Source: Io17-Chloro-G2 sp963663135
Lineage (GTDB): Bacteria; Chloroflexota; Dehalococcoidia; Lucifugimonadales; UBA3495
Length of the DNA stretch: 64,000 nucleotides
Assembly: GCA_963663135.2 (NCBI GenBank)
Contig: CAXXRM010000005.1
Span: 2,211,319-2,275,318 of the forward strand
Direction: 5' to 3'
The notes beneath the pieces were generated by a model. It searched no databases. It had not been told where the DNA came from and saw only the letters and a list, made by a program, of their open reading frames with translations. Position numbers and translations under genes: made by a program. This document shows, one piece after another, positions 9,373-17,698 of the stretch. Every line of letters starts with the position of its first letter. Within the stretch, counting starts at the first letter, position 1.

Positions 9373-11997
9373 TCAGCTTGGGTCGCCATACCCCAGTTCC
9401 CTGGCACGGCGGTAATCTAGCTCCGCTTCTTCGGCATCACCGGCCAGTTCCTTAGCAAGGGCCCTGCCGTAGTATGCGCGGCCACTGTCTTGATTACACT
9501 GGATCGCAGCGTCGTAATGCCTGACGGCTTCGTCAAAGCTCCCGCTGAAAAGACGGGCTTGCCCCAAGAAGAAATAGGCGGCCTCGTCCGGACCGCTGAT
9601 GCTTAAGGCGGCCTCGCAGTCAGCCACCACCAGGTCATATTCCCCCTTTGCGAGATGGGCTTCTCCCCGGAACCGGCGGGAGTAAAAATCCCCCGGGTCT
9701 AGGCGCACTGCCACGTCATAGTCCGACAAAGCCAGGTCTAGCTCGCCCTTCATCCGGTAGGCTGCTCCCCGACCCCGATAGGAGAACGCCTCTTCAGGGT
9801 CAAGTCCAATGGCAGTGTCAAAGTCCCCAATCGCGGGGTCGTATTCACCCTTAAAACGGAGGCAGTCCCCTCTCCCCCGGTAGGCGTCGGCGTTGCCAGG
9901 TTCCAGCCGGATGGCCTCGGTCAGGTCGTTGACGGCAAGGTCCAATTCGTCAAGCTCGCCGTAGGCTAGGCCCCGGTTGTACGAGGCCTGGGCGTTTGCC
10001 GGTTCGATGCGAAGGACCTCGGTCATGTCAGAAACTACCCGGTCAAATTGCCTCAGATGGCCGTAGACCGTGCCCCTTATGTAGTAAGCGCCAGCATTGT
10101 CTGGCTCCAGTCTCAGGGCCTCGTTCAGGTCGGAGAGTGTCCTTTCGTCGTCCTCCATCAAAAAATAGTCCCGGGCTCTCCAGAGGTAAAGATAGGCGTC
10201 CTCCGGATTGAGCTTTATTGAGGCGTCAAGGACAGCTATTTCAAACCTGCGCCCATCGTCCTTATCCTCTGGGCGTCTTACAGTCTTCCAAGCTTTTGCC
10301 ATTTGCAGGAGCAGGTCAAACCCCTCAGGTGTTCCCAAATGGCGGGCATCCCTCGCGTACCGGTTGGACTTTGTCCTGTCCCCGGCGAACTCAGCAACCA
10401 TCGCTGCTGCAGCAACCACCGGAGCGTCATCGGGTTTCAGTTCAATGGAGGCCTCGAATGCCTTCAGGGAATCTTCAAACTGCCCAAGTTCCCGCAGGGC
10501 CGAACCCATCGCGGTGTAGTAGCGCACGTCCAGCGGACGGCGTTCCTGTGCGATGGCCTTAAGGTGGTCCACAGCCTCCTGGGGCCTCCCTGATTCCAGC
10601 AATATCCATCCGATTTCGGCCCATGGCAGAACCCAGGTCCCATCCAGCTTGGCTGCAACCCAGCAGGCTGCCAGGCCCTCCTCAACCATGGAAGCGTTTC
10701 CCAGCTTGGCGCCCATTCCCCCTTTCATTGACCCCAAGGTGAATTGATTGGCAGGATCCAAGGGGTCCAATCTGGCCGCCAATTCCAACTCGGCAACAGC
10801 CTCGTGGATTCTCCCCTGAAGCTGCAGTTCCCCGAAACGACGGTAGCGGGCGTAGGCCTCGGGGTTGCTGATGTCCCAGTCCTTCAGCAAGCGTCCTTCC
10901 GTAGTACGGATGAGTTCGTCCACCTCGGCCTGATGGACATCCAGGTTGGTCGCTAATACCCTCCGAGTCCAGTCCGAAGCTGCCGACTTCAGGTCCTCCT
11001 TCCATTCTTCGTCCGACTTGCCGGGGACCAAATCGGCGAGCAGGTCTCCCGAGAATTCAGAGAAGGCTCCCATGACCGCGAGGCTGTCCAGAACTTCGAA
11101 ACGAACCGCCGCATTTATCTTCTCGTCGATGACGTCGCACAACAGTGTTGCGTATCGGCAAAGGCGACCCATTATATCGTCCACGGCCTCGTCACCGATG
11201 AACCCGGCCAGTGTTCCCGCGATGTCGCTGGCCCAGTAAAGCCTACGGAGTTCCCGCAGCAGACGGTCACGCTCGCGGGGGCCGACATCCGAAGACAATG
11301 CCTCGGCAATACCGACCAGGTTATCGTCGGCAGGGCGGACACCTTCATAAAGCCATCCCTCCACAGCGGTGACGCTAACCCCCGCCGACTCGGCGAAATC
11401 GTTGACGGACACCCCGACCTCCTGGCGTTTCCTATTGAGGTAATCACCTCGCCGGATGTCGCCGGGCCAGCGGAGAAACTCCAGGACTTCCGGGGAAGCA
11501 CCGGCAATGTGGATATAGGCTGCGGCCCGCAGGCTCAGGTCAATGGCGGCCAGCCTGACATACACCTGCCAGACCGGCGCCAGATGCCTCGAATATACCA
11601 GCGGTGCCCGGGGCAGGAGGAAGGCCTTGAACCGATCCCAGTTGACTGCGTGCCAGTCAAGCACGGCGGCAAGACGGGAAGAATTGACCCAGTCCTCATG
11701 CTCTTGGGCAGGACTGGAAGCGAACACGGAAGCGAACACGGTCTGCGAAATGGCGGCGATAATTTTCGCGCGACTGGTCTCCTTCACCCGGTCATTCAGA
11801 CGGCCCGAAAAATACCGTTGGGAGGTCTTGTCGCCGAGGTCGGGGTGTGTAATGCCCAAGCTCCTTACTAGGATTCCCAGTATCTGCCCGCTGGTCGGCA
11901 GCCCTGGCGCCACTTCGCCCCTGACCATTCCGGTGCCCTGCTGAGCTTCCTTTCCGCGGGAAGCATTGTTTTTTCGACGTATCTTCTTACCAGGCAT
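9373..11997 (-). CDS. HTH plus TPR-repeat protein overlapping the viperin gene
   Basis: The 874-residue protein is encoded directly after viperin. The start chosen is ATG 11997 (MPGKKIRRKN), overlapping the viperin stop by 11 bases, with CCAGGAAT as a Shine-Dalgarno about 11 bases upstream; a longer frame to 12042 is open but would sit inside viperin. Near residues 190-240, EVGVSVNDFAESAGVSVTAV looks like a helix-turn-helix. From about residue 390 to the end there are ten or more TPR-like units (for example ASYNRGLAYGELDELDLAV), many ending in a (R)LEP/LDP turn. TPR arrays mediate protein-protein contacts. The overlap points to co-translation with viperin, so a sensor, regulator or partner role is likely; that is inference. 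Confidence 0.85.
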   Translation of the reverse strand: MPGKKIRRKNNASRGKEAQQGTGMVRGEVAPGLPTSGQILGILVRSLGITHPDLGDKTSQRYFSGRLNDRVKETSRAKIIAAISQTVFASVFASSPAQEHEDWVNSSRLAAVLDWHAVNWDRFKAFLLPRAPLVYSRHLAPVWQVYVRLAAIDLSLRAAAYIHIAGASPEVLEFLRWPGDIRRGDYLNRKRQEVGVSVNDFAESAGVSVTAVEGWLYEGVRPADDNLVGIAEALSSDVGPRERDRLLRELRRLYWASDIAGTLAGFIGDEAVDDIMGRLCRYATLLCDVIDEKINAAVRFEVLDSLAVMGAFSEFSGDLLADLVPGKSDEEWKEDLKSAASDWTRRVLATNLDVHQAEVDELIRTTEGRLLKDWDISNPEAYARYRRFGELQLQGRIHEAVAELELAARLDPLDPANQFTLGSMKGGMGAKLGNASMVEEGLAACWVAAKLDGTWVLPWAEIGWILLESGRPQEAVDHLKAIAQERRPLDVRYYTAMGSALRELGQFEDSLKAFEASIELKPDDAPVVAAAAMVAEFAGDRTKSNRYARDARHLGTPEGFDLLLQMAKAWKTVRRPEDKDDGRRFEIAVLDASIKLNPEDAYLYLWRARDYFLMEDDERTLSDLNEALRLEPDNAGAYYIRGTVYGHLRQFDRVVSDMTEVLRIEPANAQASYNRGLAYGELDELDLAVNDLTEAIRLEPGNADAYRGRGDCLRFKGEYDPAIGDFDTAIGLDPEEAFSYRGRGAAYRMKGELDLALSDYDVAVRLDPGDFYSRRFRGEAHLAKGEYDLVVADCEAALSISGPDEAAYFFLGQARLFSGSFDEAVRHYDAAIQCNQDSGRAYYGRALAKELAGDAEEAELDYRRARELGYGDPS

Positions 11998-12856
11998 ACA
12001 GACCATTCCTGGACAGGAATTTACCGACGTCCACCAACACATCCATCAACGCCTCCTCCACTCCCACCTCCAGGATGGGGCGACTGTAGGTATGGGAGCC
12101 GGCAACATTGTCGAAGAATCTTCCGGCCGGGTCCACCATCACGTAGCTGCCGGTCATCAGGTCGTTGTCCTCCGGGACCATCGTTATTCCATGTTCCTCG
12201 ACGCGGCGGCTGTTTTTCACGTACACCCAGAACTCCTCCGCAGAGATCAGATGGTCGCTGACTACGGAGTCGTTCTGCCCGCCCACAGGCATGACCTGGA
12301 GCAGCTTCCACCTTTCAGGTCGCACGTCGATCATGAACTCCGAGAGGTCCTGGTGCAGATTGGACCGGGACACCACGGTGTTGACCTTTATGCGTACGAG
12401 ATTTTCTTTGAGGATACCAACCACACACAAGTAGTCCTGCGCGCTCATTGGCCCCAAACTGGTGGTCCGGCCAGCCCGCCGCAGCGTGTCAGGATTCACG
12501 GAGTCGATGCTGAGAGCGGCCCAGTCGAGGCTCCCATGTATGCGGTCCAGCCATTCCCCACAGATAAGACTGCCGTTAGTGACCACCGACGTGGTCATCC
12601 TCAGGTCCTTTGCGCGGGCGATCAGGTCAGGAAGCCAAGGGCACAGTGTCGGCTCGCCACCGGCAAAGTTTATCTTCTCGAAGCCGGCCAGGGCGAGAGA
12701 CTGGACGATGGCCAGACTGTCGTCACGCCCCAGGTGCCCCTTTGGCAGCACCTCCGGGTCAATGTCCTTGAAGTTGGCGAAACAGAACTCACATCGCATG
12801 TTGCAAGGCTTCCACAGATGGTAGTTCACGGAAGGGATCTGGTCTGAAATCGTCAT
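11987..12856 (-). CDS. prokaryotic viperin (pVip), radical SAM ddhNTP synthase
   Basis: Viperins are radical SAM enzymes that convert a ribonucleoside triphosphate into its 3'-deoxy-3',4'-didehydro form, a chain terminator for viral polymerases. From ATG 12856 (SD AAGGGGGAG directly upstream) the protein has 289 residues. It shows SVNYHLWKPCNMRCEFCF (residues 9-26), with the CX3CX2C cluster motif at Cys18, Cys22 and Cys25; INFAGGEPTL with GGEP at 66-69; VVTNGSLI; IKVNTVVSR; ERWKLLQVMP; ILEVGVEEAL; and a C-terminal YAW. These match eukaryotic and bacterial viperins along the whole length, not just radical SAM proteins in general. A longer frame back to 12934 lacks conserved sequence. The preferred nucleotide cannot be read from the sequence. 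Confidence 0.93.
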   Translation of the reverse strand: MTISDQIPSVNYHLWKPCNMRCEFCFANFKDIDPEVLPKGHLGRDDSLAIVQSLALAGFEKINFAGGEPTLCPWLPDLIARAKDLRMTTSVVTNGSLICGEWLDRIHGSLDWAALSIDSVNPDTLRRAGRTTSLGPMSAQDYLCVVGILKENLVRIKVNTVVSRSNLHQDLSEFMIDVRPERWKLLQVMPVGGQNDSVVSDHLISAEEFWVYVKNSRRVEEHGITMVPEDNDLMTGSYVMVDPAGRFFDNVAGSHTYSRPILEVGVEEALMDVLVDVGKFLSRNGLYAW

Positions 12857-13415
12857 GCTCCCCCTTGAGTTTTCCGAGATTGTGGCTCCACCCAAGTTCG
12901 ATGGTACGGAGCGAGAACCCAGGCCGAAACCCAAGTTGAGTGGACAATTGACCTGGTGGACAAGTAGGTGAAGGAAGGACGGGTTTCCTTCCTTGCGGTT
13001 ACCGTTCTGGTTTGGATTCAGGAGTCGGCGAAACCGTTTTCAAGTTCTCATCACTGAAGGATCATGTAGCAGAGAAAGTTGGCGGGGATAGTGGCCGAAA
13101 ATCGCATTATCCCAACAATGGACACAAGGCGGTGGTTTCCGTTGGCCCTGTCTACGAATCCCAGCTCACCACCCATGAACCACAAGCTGTTCGATTTAGC
13201 TTTGAGTTGGGGTCGAATTCAAGGAAAAGCATTAGGACCAACCTTAGCGACGGAGTTCACCTCAACCAAGCAGTCGGTTGGTGGAATGGGGAGTCGTCGG
13301 GCGGCGGACTGAGGACTGCGAAAAATCCGAGTTGATATAATGACGGTTAACCAACGGGCGAGGGCTTCTGGTGAAATCTGTTGGACAACCCTGACGTTTC
13401 GAACCGGGCACCGGT
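12857..13415. other. divergent intergenic region between viperin and the RusA-like gene
   Basis: This 560-base region must hold the promoters of the minus-strand viperin-TPR pair and the plus-strand RusA/PDDEXK-HEPN pair. It contains the hairpin at 12971-12994. An open frame at 13012-13335 shows no motif and I do not call it. Confidence 0.5.
12971..12994. repeat. 9-bp hairpin upstream of viperin
   Basis: AAGGAAGGA (12971-12979) pairs perfectly with TCCTTCCTT (12986-12994) around a 6-base loop. It lies about 115 bases upstream of the viperin start. There is no T-run on either side, so a factor-independent terminator is not obvious; an operator or processing site is possible. Confidence 0.5.
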
Positions 13416-13823
13416 ATGACGCTACCGTTTGAATTTGTGATAGGCGGTCCCCCCGTATCCCAGCAGACTCGGCGAAGGGAACGGGTCAGGGAGTGGACCG
13501 CAGAAGTGGAGGACGCTGCCAGGAAGACCTGGGACACGGAGCCTCCAATCGCCGGGGCGATCATGGTAACCATAACCTACTTCTTTGACGGCACGCCCTT
13601 TGACGTTGACAATATCCCCAAACCGATTCTGGATGCCCTGAAAGGAATGGTCTTTAGCGACGATGTCCAGGTGTTCGACCTCCTCTGCCGCAAAAGAGAC
13701 ATCAACGAGAATTTACAGATTCAGAATCCCTCTCCGGAGTTGATCGAATACCTGCAGGAGTCAAAGCAGGTCCTGCATATCTCCGTGGCCGACGCACTGA
13801 ACCGGGAGGTGTCATTTTGGTAA
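13416..13823 (+). CDS. RusA-family Holliday junction endonuclease-like protein
   Basis: RusA proteins resolve four-way DNA junctions and are usually carried by prophages. The 135-residue protein begins with FVIGGPPVSQQTRR, the family's N-terminal pattern, and has FDVDNIPKPILDALKG at residues 62-77, containing the catalytic aspartates (Asp63, Asp65 and Asp73) and the Lys69 position, followed by FSDDVQV near 80-86. Length matches the family (about 120-140). It starts a plus-strand pair divergent from viperin; its stop overlaps the next gene by 7 bases. Whether it is a phage relic or part of a defence pair with the PDDEXK-HEPN protein cannot be decided here. Confidence 0.85.
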   Translation: MTLPFEFVIGGPPVSQQTRRRERVREWTAEVEDAARKTWDTEPPIAGAIMVTITYFFDGTPFDVDNIPKPILDALKGMVFSDDVQVFDLLCRKRDINENLQIQNPSPELIEYLQESKQVLHISVADALNREVSFW

Positions 13824-14464
13824 AAGGAGTTGATGGCCCTGAATATATCCTCGCGCGACGAACGGCGGAGGAGTACCGCAAAAAAGGCTACGAAGTCTCT
13901 GAGGAGACACCGCTGGATTTCCTGCCCGGCTTTTGCGCGGACCTAGTGGTTCGCAAAGATGATGAGGTCAAGGTGATAGAGGTGAAGTCCCGGGCTTCGC
14001 TGGCGGTGACGCCTAATGTCAAGGAATTGGCACAGGCAATCGAGTCCCAGCCGGGATGGAGTTTCGAGTTGCTGTTGGTGGGGGAACCCGAGAAAGTGGA
14101 TTCTCCGGAAGGGTCCCATGCCTTTCAACGCGAAAGCATCTTTCAGCGGCTTGAGGAAGCCGAGAAGCTGCTGGGGTTGGGATATTCTGATGCCGCCCTA
14201 GTGCTTGCTTGGTCAGCATGCGAAGCTGCGGCCAGGTTGGCTGTGACCGAGGAGGGTGTGCCTGATACTGGAATTACGAGGCCGGGTTTCGTTTTTGACC
14301 AGGCGGCTTTCCTCGGTATCATGTCCAGGGCCCAGTATCACCATTTGCGGGATGTGCAAAAATACCGCAACGCCATTGTCCATGGGTTCAGTCACGATGG
14401 TTTTAATGAACACCTAGTAACTGACTTGAGCGAAACAGTGCGAGGGATGGTCTCGGTCAGCTGA
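13817..14464 (+). CDS. PDDEXK nuclease-like domain fused to a HEPN-like domain
   Basis: The start is TTG 13817, with GGGAGGTG a few bases upstream and a 7-base overlap with the RusA-like gene. Residues 34-60 (FLPGFCADLVVRKDDEVKVI then EVKSR) show a restriction-endonuclease-type core with Asp42 and Glu55-x-Lys57. Residues about 110-210 are helical and contain YRNAIVHG, where Arg184, Asn185 and His189 give the RNxxxH pattern of HEPN ribonucleases. A two-nuclease fusion of 215 residues fits a conflict-system effector: DNA recognition or cleavage coupled to RNA cleavage. The family name is not known to me. The motifs are direct; the defence role is inferred from motif type and the viperin next door. 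Confidence 0.75.
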   Translation: MVKGVDGPEYILARRTAEEYRKKGYEVSEETPLDFLPGFCADLVVRKDDEVKVIEVKSRASLAVTPNVKELAQAIESQPGWSFELLLVGEPEKVDSPEGSHAFQRESIFQRLEEAEKLLGLGYSDAALVLAWSACEAAARLAVTEEGVPDTGITRPGFVFDQAAFLGIMSRAQYHHLRDVQKYRNAIVHGFSHDGFNEHLVTDLSETVRGMVSVS

Positions 14465-14640
14465 CGCGCGGTTTCTTCCTGTTCATTGGCAACGGTCAGC
14501 AAAAGCGCCGAGGCGGTTCCCACCTACCAGGCCTGTGCAAGGTCGCCCCCAGCCTTTCCAGTGCGGCCTCGTAGGACACCCGCAGCGGCACCCTGACGTT
14601 GACACGCTTGATTTCGTCGCCCGCTACCTGATCAACGACA

Positions 14641-15470
14641 ATTGACTTTGCCGCCGTATTGGACGACCTGGGCTACCTGCCCCAGGGTGCAGAGGAATCT
14701 GAGGTGCTCTTCACGCTCATCGCCGAACGCTACGAGCGTCGCTCCCTGGGCATCACGTCCAACCTGGTCTTCCCCCAGTGCGCCGCCGAAGGGGTGGACC
14801 ACTCCCAATACCTGCTCAGGCTGGCGGAACTGGAACTCATCGACCGCCACCAGCGAATGGTGGAGCGGCGGATACGGGCGGCCCGCTTCCCTGCCGTCAA
14901 AAGCCTGGACACCTTCGACTTTACCGCCATCCCCTCGGTGAACAAGTCCCTGGTGATGGAACTGGCCCGCTGCGAATACGTCCAACACCGGGAGAATATC
15001 ATCGCCGTCGGCAACAGCGGCACCGGCAAGACCCACGTCGCCCTGGGGCTGGGGCCTGGGCCGCCTGCCAGCGGGGGATGTCGGTGGGCTTCACCACGGC
15101 CGCCGCCCTGGTCCACGAGTTGATGGAGGCCAGAGACGAGAGGCGTCTGCTGAATCTCCAGAGACAACTTTCCCGCCTCAGCCTGCTGATCATCGACGAG
15201 TTGGGTTTCGTGCCCCTGTCACCCACCGGGGCGGAACTGCTCTTCGAGGTCTTCAGCCAGCGCTACGAGCGGGGCTCCATCCTGGTCACCACCAACCTTC
15301 CCTTCGACGAATGGACCGAGGTCTTCGGGTCGGAGAGGCTGACCGGGGCCCTGCTGGACCGGCTCACCCACCACGTCCACATCCTGGAGATGAACGGCGA
15401 GAGCTACCGGCTCAAGCGTAGCAGAGAGGGAGTTGTCTCCCAGACTCGAGAAGAGCCTCACGAAGAATAG
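14641..15470 (+). pseudogene. istB: chimeric decayed istB (IS21 relic)
   Basis: Two different istB sequences are joined. The first piece (VLDDLGYLPQGAEESEVLFT to GITSNLVFPQ) is the middle of one IstB. At about 14775 it runs in frame into the beginning of another (CAAEGVDHSQYLLRLAELEL), which continues through Walker A (GNSGTGKTHVALGLG). A one-base insertion near 15055 then shifts the frame; the rest (SVGFTTAAALVHELMEARD, LSLLIIDELGF, RYERGSILVTTN) continues to 15470. No istA remains beside it. It is a scar of at least two IS21-type insertions and marks a rearrangement point next to the DUF4297-like gene. Confidence 0.8.
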
Positions 15471-15550
15471 GTCGCATCAAGACCTTCCTGCCTCTCCTCT
15501 GCTGCCCCACCCGTCATCAGGGCATTTCCCTCAACAAGTGACGCTGATAT

Positions 15551-16510
15551 TTATGCTGGCCAGTTAGCTCGGACTTTTTCGCTGGACATGAACGCACCAG
15601 GTGGTACAGTTTTACTCCGCCCCAGTGGCCCAACATGCCTCCGCCATTGACACGCCAAGGAGTTGATCTTATCAACCAGACCGGTCCGGTGGAGACTGGT
15701 TCGGGCCTCGAATCCGGCCTCGGCGTTCGCGTCAACTGCAGCTGCTACAATGGACTGGAGTTCCCTGCAAATGACCCCAAGGGCCGCTTTTGGCAGGTTT
15801 TTCACGACTAGCTCGAGATGGCGCTCCGTCTCTGCTATCAGGTCATCCCACGAACAGATCAGGAGCGTGGTGCCAATCTTCAGTTCATCCACGACCGTCG
15901 AGGGTCGCCCTTGTGATGCGACGCGCGCAGCGAGCGAGGCACCGAGGCGGTCAACTTCTTCGACCAGGCGTGCGACCGGAATCTCGACCAGGTGGTCTTC
16001 TGGGGCGCCATCCCAACCCACAATACCTTGCTCAAGTACGACGACAAGGCGCCTGGTGGTGCCGAATCTGTCGGTATGACGGAGCCACGCATCTACGATA
16101 TGACTGGCAGCTATCCCGACCGGAAACCGGCCAAGTTGTTCCTGACGAGACTTGACCTCGACCTGAACCGGCTCTGGTGCGTCGAGTTGCAGGTCGTCGA
16201 ATCCCTCGGGAATGAGACTGTCAATGACAAGTTCTCCAGACGCCAGCCGTGAGGCCATCCAGGCTCCGACCCCCTCCTGAAAATGAAAGCCTCGACTGGC
16301 GCGGGCCCCGGCCCGCGATCTTGGCCATTCGGCCGAGTGCCAGGACTCTTGATCATCGGGTGGGTATATTGCGGCCCGAGAGGGGATCCCATTGACAGAT
16401 GTAGGGGCAACAGTACGCCGAGAAGGTGGCAGTTTACTCGACGCCTTCCGGTTCTTCTTCGGTTTGCTACTCCTGGACACATTGCCCATTATACTTGGTG
16501 CTGCTGACAC
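15551..16510 (-). CDS. DUF4297/Cap4-like nuclease-domain protein, probably truncated
   Basis: The 319-residue protein contains RGFHFQEGVGAWMASRL near residues 73-89, then LIPEGFDDLQL and PVQVEVKSRQEQLGRFPVG, then RRLVVVLEQG. A phage-defence nuclease domain of the DUF4297/Cap4 type has this order (Gly-Phe-Gln opening, Glu-Gly-Asp-Asp, then Glu-Val-Lys as PDDEXK residues). In full-length proteins this domain is followed by a large signalling or NACHT-like part, which is missing. The frame stops 80 bases from the istB relic, so an IS insertion may have removed the rest. The first 60 residues are basic and low in motif content, and the true start may be internal. Family call moderate; truncation is inference. 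Confidence 0.6.
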   Translation of the reverse strand: MSAAPSIMGNVSRSSKPKKNRKASSKLPPSRRTVAPTSVNGIPSRAAIYPPDDQESWHSAEWPRSRAGARASRGFHFQEGVGAWMASRLASGELVIDSLIPEGFDDLQLDAPEPVQVEVKSRQEQLGRFPVGIAASHIVDAWLRHTDRFGTTRRLVVVLEQGIVGWDGAPEDHLVEIPVARLVEEVDRLGASLAARVASQGRPSTVVDELKIGTTLLICSWDDLIAETERHLELVVKNLPKAALGVICRELQSIVAAAVDANAEAGFEARTSLHRTGLVDKINSLACQWRRHVGPLGRSKTVPPGAFMSSEKVRANWPA

Positions 16511-17023
16511 CGATGCCCGGAGGTAGCGCTGCGGCGAAGTTCTCCCGAAAGTCGTTGCTGGATTAGGGGGCTTACCAGGTGAACTCGGCCAGGTGAACGA
16601 ATCCGTTGGGCCTGGGCCATCCAGAAGAGGGGGCGCCGCGTCCGGCAGCGCTGATTACACGCAGGTTGAGCGGTGCCGGGGCGAGCCTCCCAGCAATCTG
16701 GTCAACCAAGCCGACGTTGCTCGTATAGAAACCTTAGAGCTACTTCGAAACCGTTGCCGGACCGGTTTGTCCTGGAGTGGTGTTCCGATTCGTTCAACGG
16801 TTGTTTGATGGGACGAGCAACATCGGACGCTTACGCGACCCTTCACGCCGATCCTAAAGGAAGGAAGTCCGTAAAGGACTTCCTTCCTGGCGCTGGACGT
16901 CGACAGGCATATACGCCGTGCTGTTGGACCGGCGCTCTGGTACCATAGGGGCCGACAGCCAAGAACCCCAGTGCAGTTTAGCCAATCGGATATCGCAGTA
17001 TTAACCACATTCCCGGAGGCGGC
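16511..17023. other. intergenic region between divergent genes, with a perfect hairpin
   Basis: No gene is supported. It holds the 13-bp hairpin listed at 16858-16888. A GGAGGCGGC Shine-Dalgarno lies just before the DUF2442 start at 17024. Confidence 0.5.
16858..16888. repeat. 13-bp perfect hairpin
   Basis: AGGAAGGAAGTCC (16858-16870) pairs exactly with GGACTTCCTTCCT (16876-16888) around the loop GTAAA. There is no T-run after it. It sits 136 bases before the DUF2442 start and 348 bases before the start of the opposite gene, so it is not at a normal terminator position. Confidence 0.6.
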
Positions 17024-17323
17024 ATGAGAAAAAACGAACTGGTCCAGCCCACCGCAGTGGAGCCCCGGGCGGGTTACTGCATCTGGATCAGCTACGCGGA
17101 CGGACCTGCAGGAGAGGTAGATCTGTCCCATCTGGCCGGCCGGGGCGTCTTCGCAGCCTGGAACAACCGGGCTCACTTCGAAAAAGTACACATCACGGAA
17201 CACCGGTCGATCGCATGGGACGACGAAATCGAACTGTGCCCCGATGCCCTCTACCTGCAGCTCACCGGTCTGAGCGTCGAAGAACTTATGCCGGGAGCCC
17301 GCCCGGTGCAAGCGGATGCCTGA
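17024..17323 (+). CDS. DUF2442 domain protein
   Basis: The 99-residue protein has the DUF2442 layout: CIWISYADGPAGEVDLSHLA, then FEKVHITEHRSIAWDDEIEL, ending in a segment that names an acidic, hydrophobic pattern. GGAGGCGGC precedes the ATG. It overlaps the DUF4160 gene by 8 bases. DUF2442 and DUF4160 genes commonly occur as a pair, and such pairs are often filed as toxin-antitoxin-like modules, though the biochemistry is not established to my knowledge. A second pair with a different architecture lies at 20431-21204. Confidence 0.8.
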   Translation: MRKNELVQPTAVEPRAGYCIWISYADGPAGEVDLSHLAGRGVFAAWNNRAHFEKVHITEHRSIAWDDEIELCPDALYLQLTGLSVEELMPGARPVQADA

Positions 17324-17576
17324 GGTCTGCCGGTTCTATGGCATCGTGATCAGCATCTACTACAACGACCATGGGCCGCCGCACTTTCACGCCCGATACG
17401 GGAGCAACCAGGCGATGATCGCGATGGACAACCTGACGGTGCTGCAGGGCCGTCTCCCTCCGCGCGCCCACGGGTTGGTCATCGAATGGGCCGCTAGCCG
17501 CAATCCTGAACTCAGGGCTGCTTGGGCCGCTGCCAGAAGAATGGATCCCATGGGCAGGATCGCCCCGTTGGACTGA
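17316..17576 (+). CDS. DUF4160 domain protein
   Basis: The 86-residue protein begins with FYGIVISIYYNDHGPPHFHA, the signature of DUF4160 (aromatic strand followed by PPHxHA). Its start overlaps the DUF2442 stop by 8 bases, which fits translational coupling. Length is typical. The conserved histidines suggest a metal or catalytic site, but the function is not known. Confidence 0.82.
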   Translation: MPEVCRFYGIVISIYYNDHGPPHFHARYGSNQAMIAMDNLTVLQGRLPPRAHGLVIEWAASRNPELRAAWAAARRMDPMGRIAPLD

Positions 17577-17698
17577 GTTCGCCGCCAAGATGTACCTTGG
17601 GAAGATAGCGAGACCCTCACTTAATATTGCCGCAATCCTGTCAGTTGACTGGGTCTACCTTAATGGTCTGCCGGGCAGGCTACGCAAAGGAGTAGCAG

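Noticed and set aside
11966..12847. 293-residue plus-strand frame over viperin
   Set aside because: Exact antisense of the viperin gene, which has full-length family motifs.
13012..13335. 107-residue plus-strand frame between viperin and the RusA-like gene
   Set aside because: No Shine-Dalgarno, no motif; the region is more likely a shared regulatory stretch.
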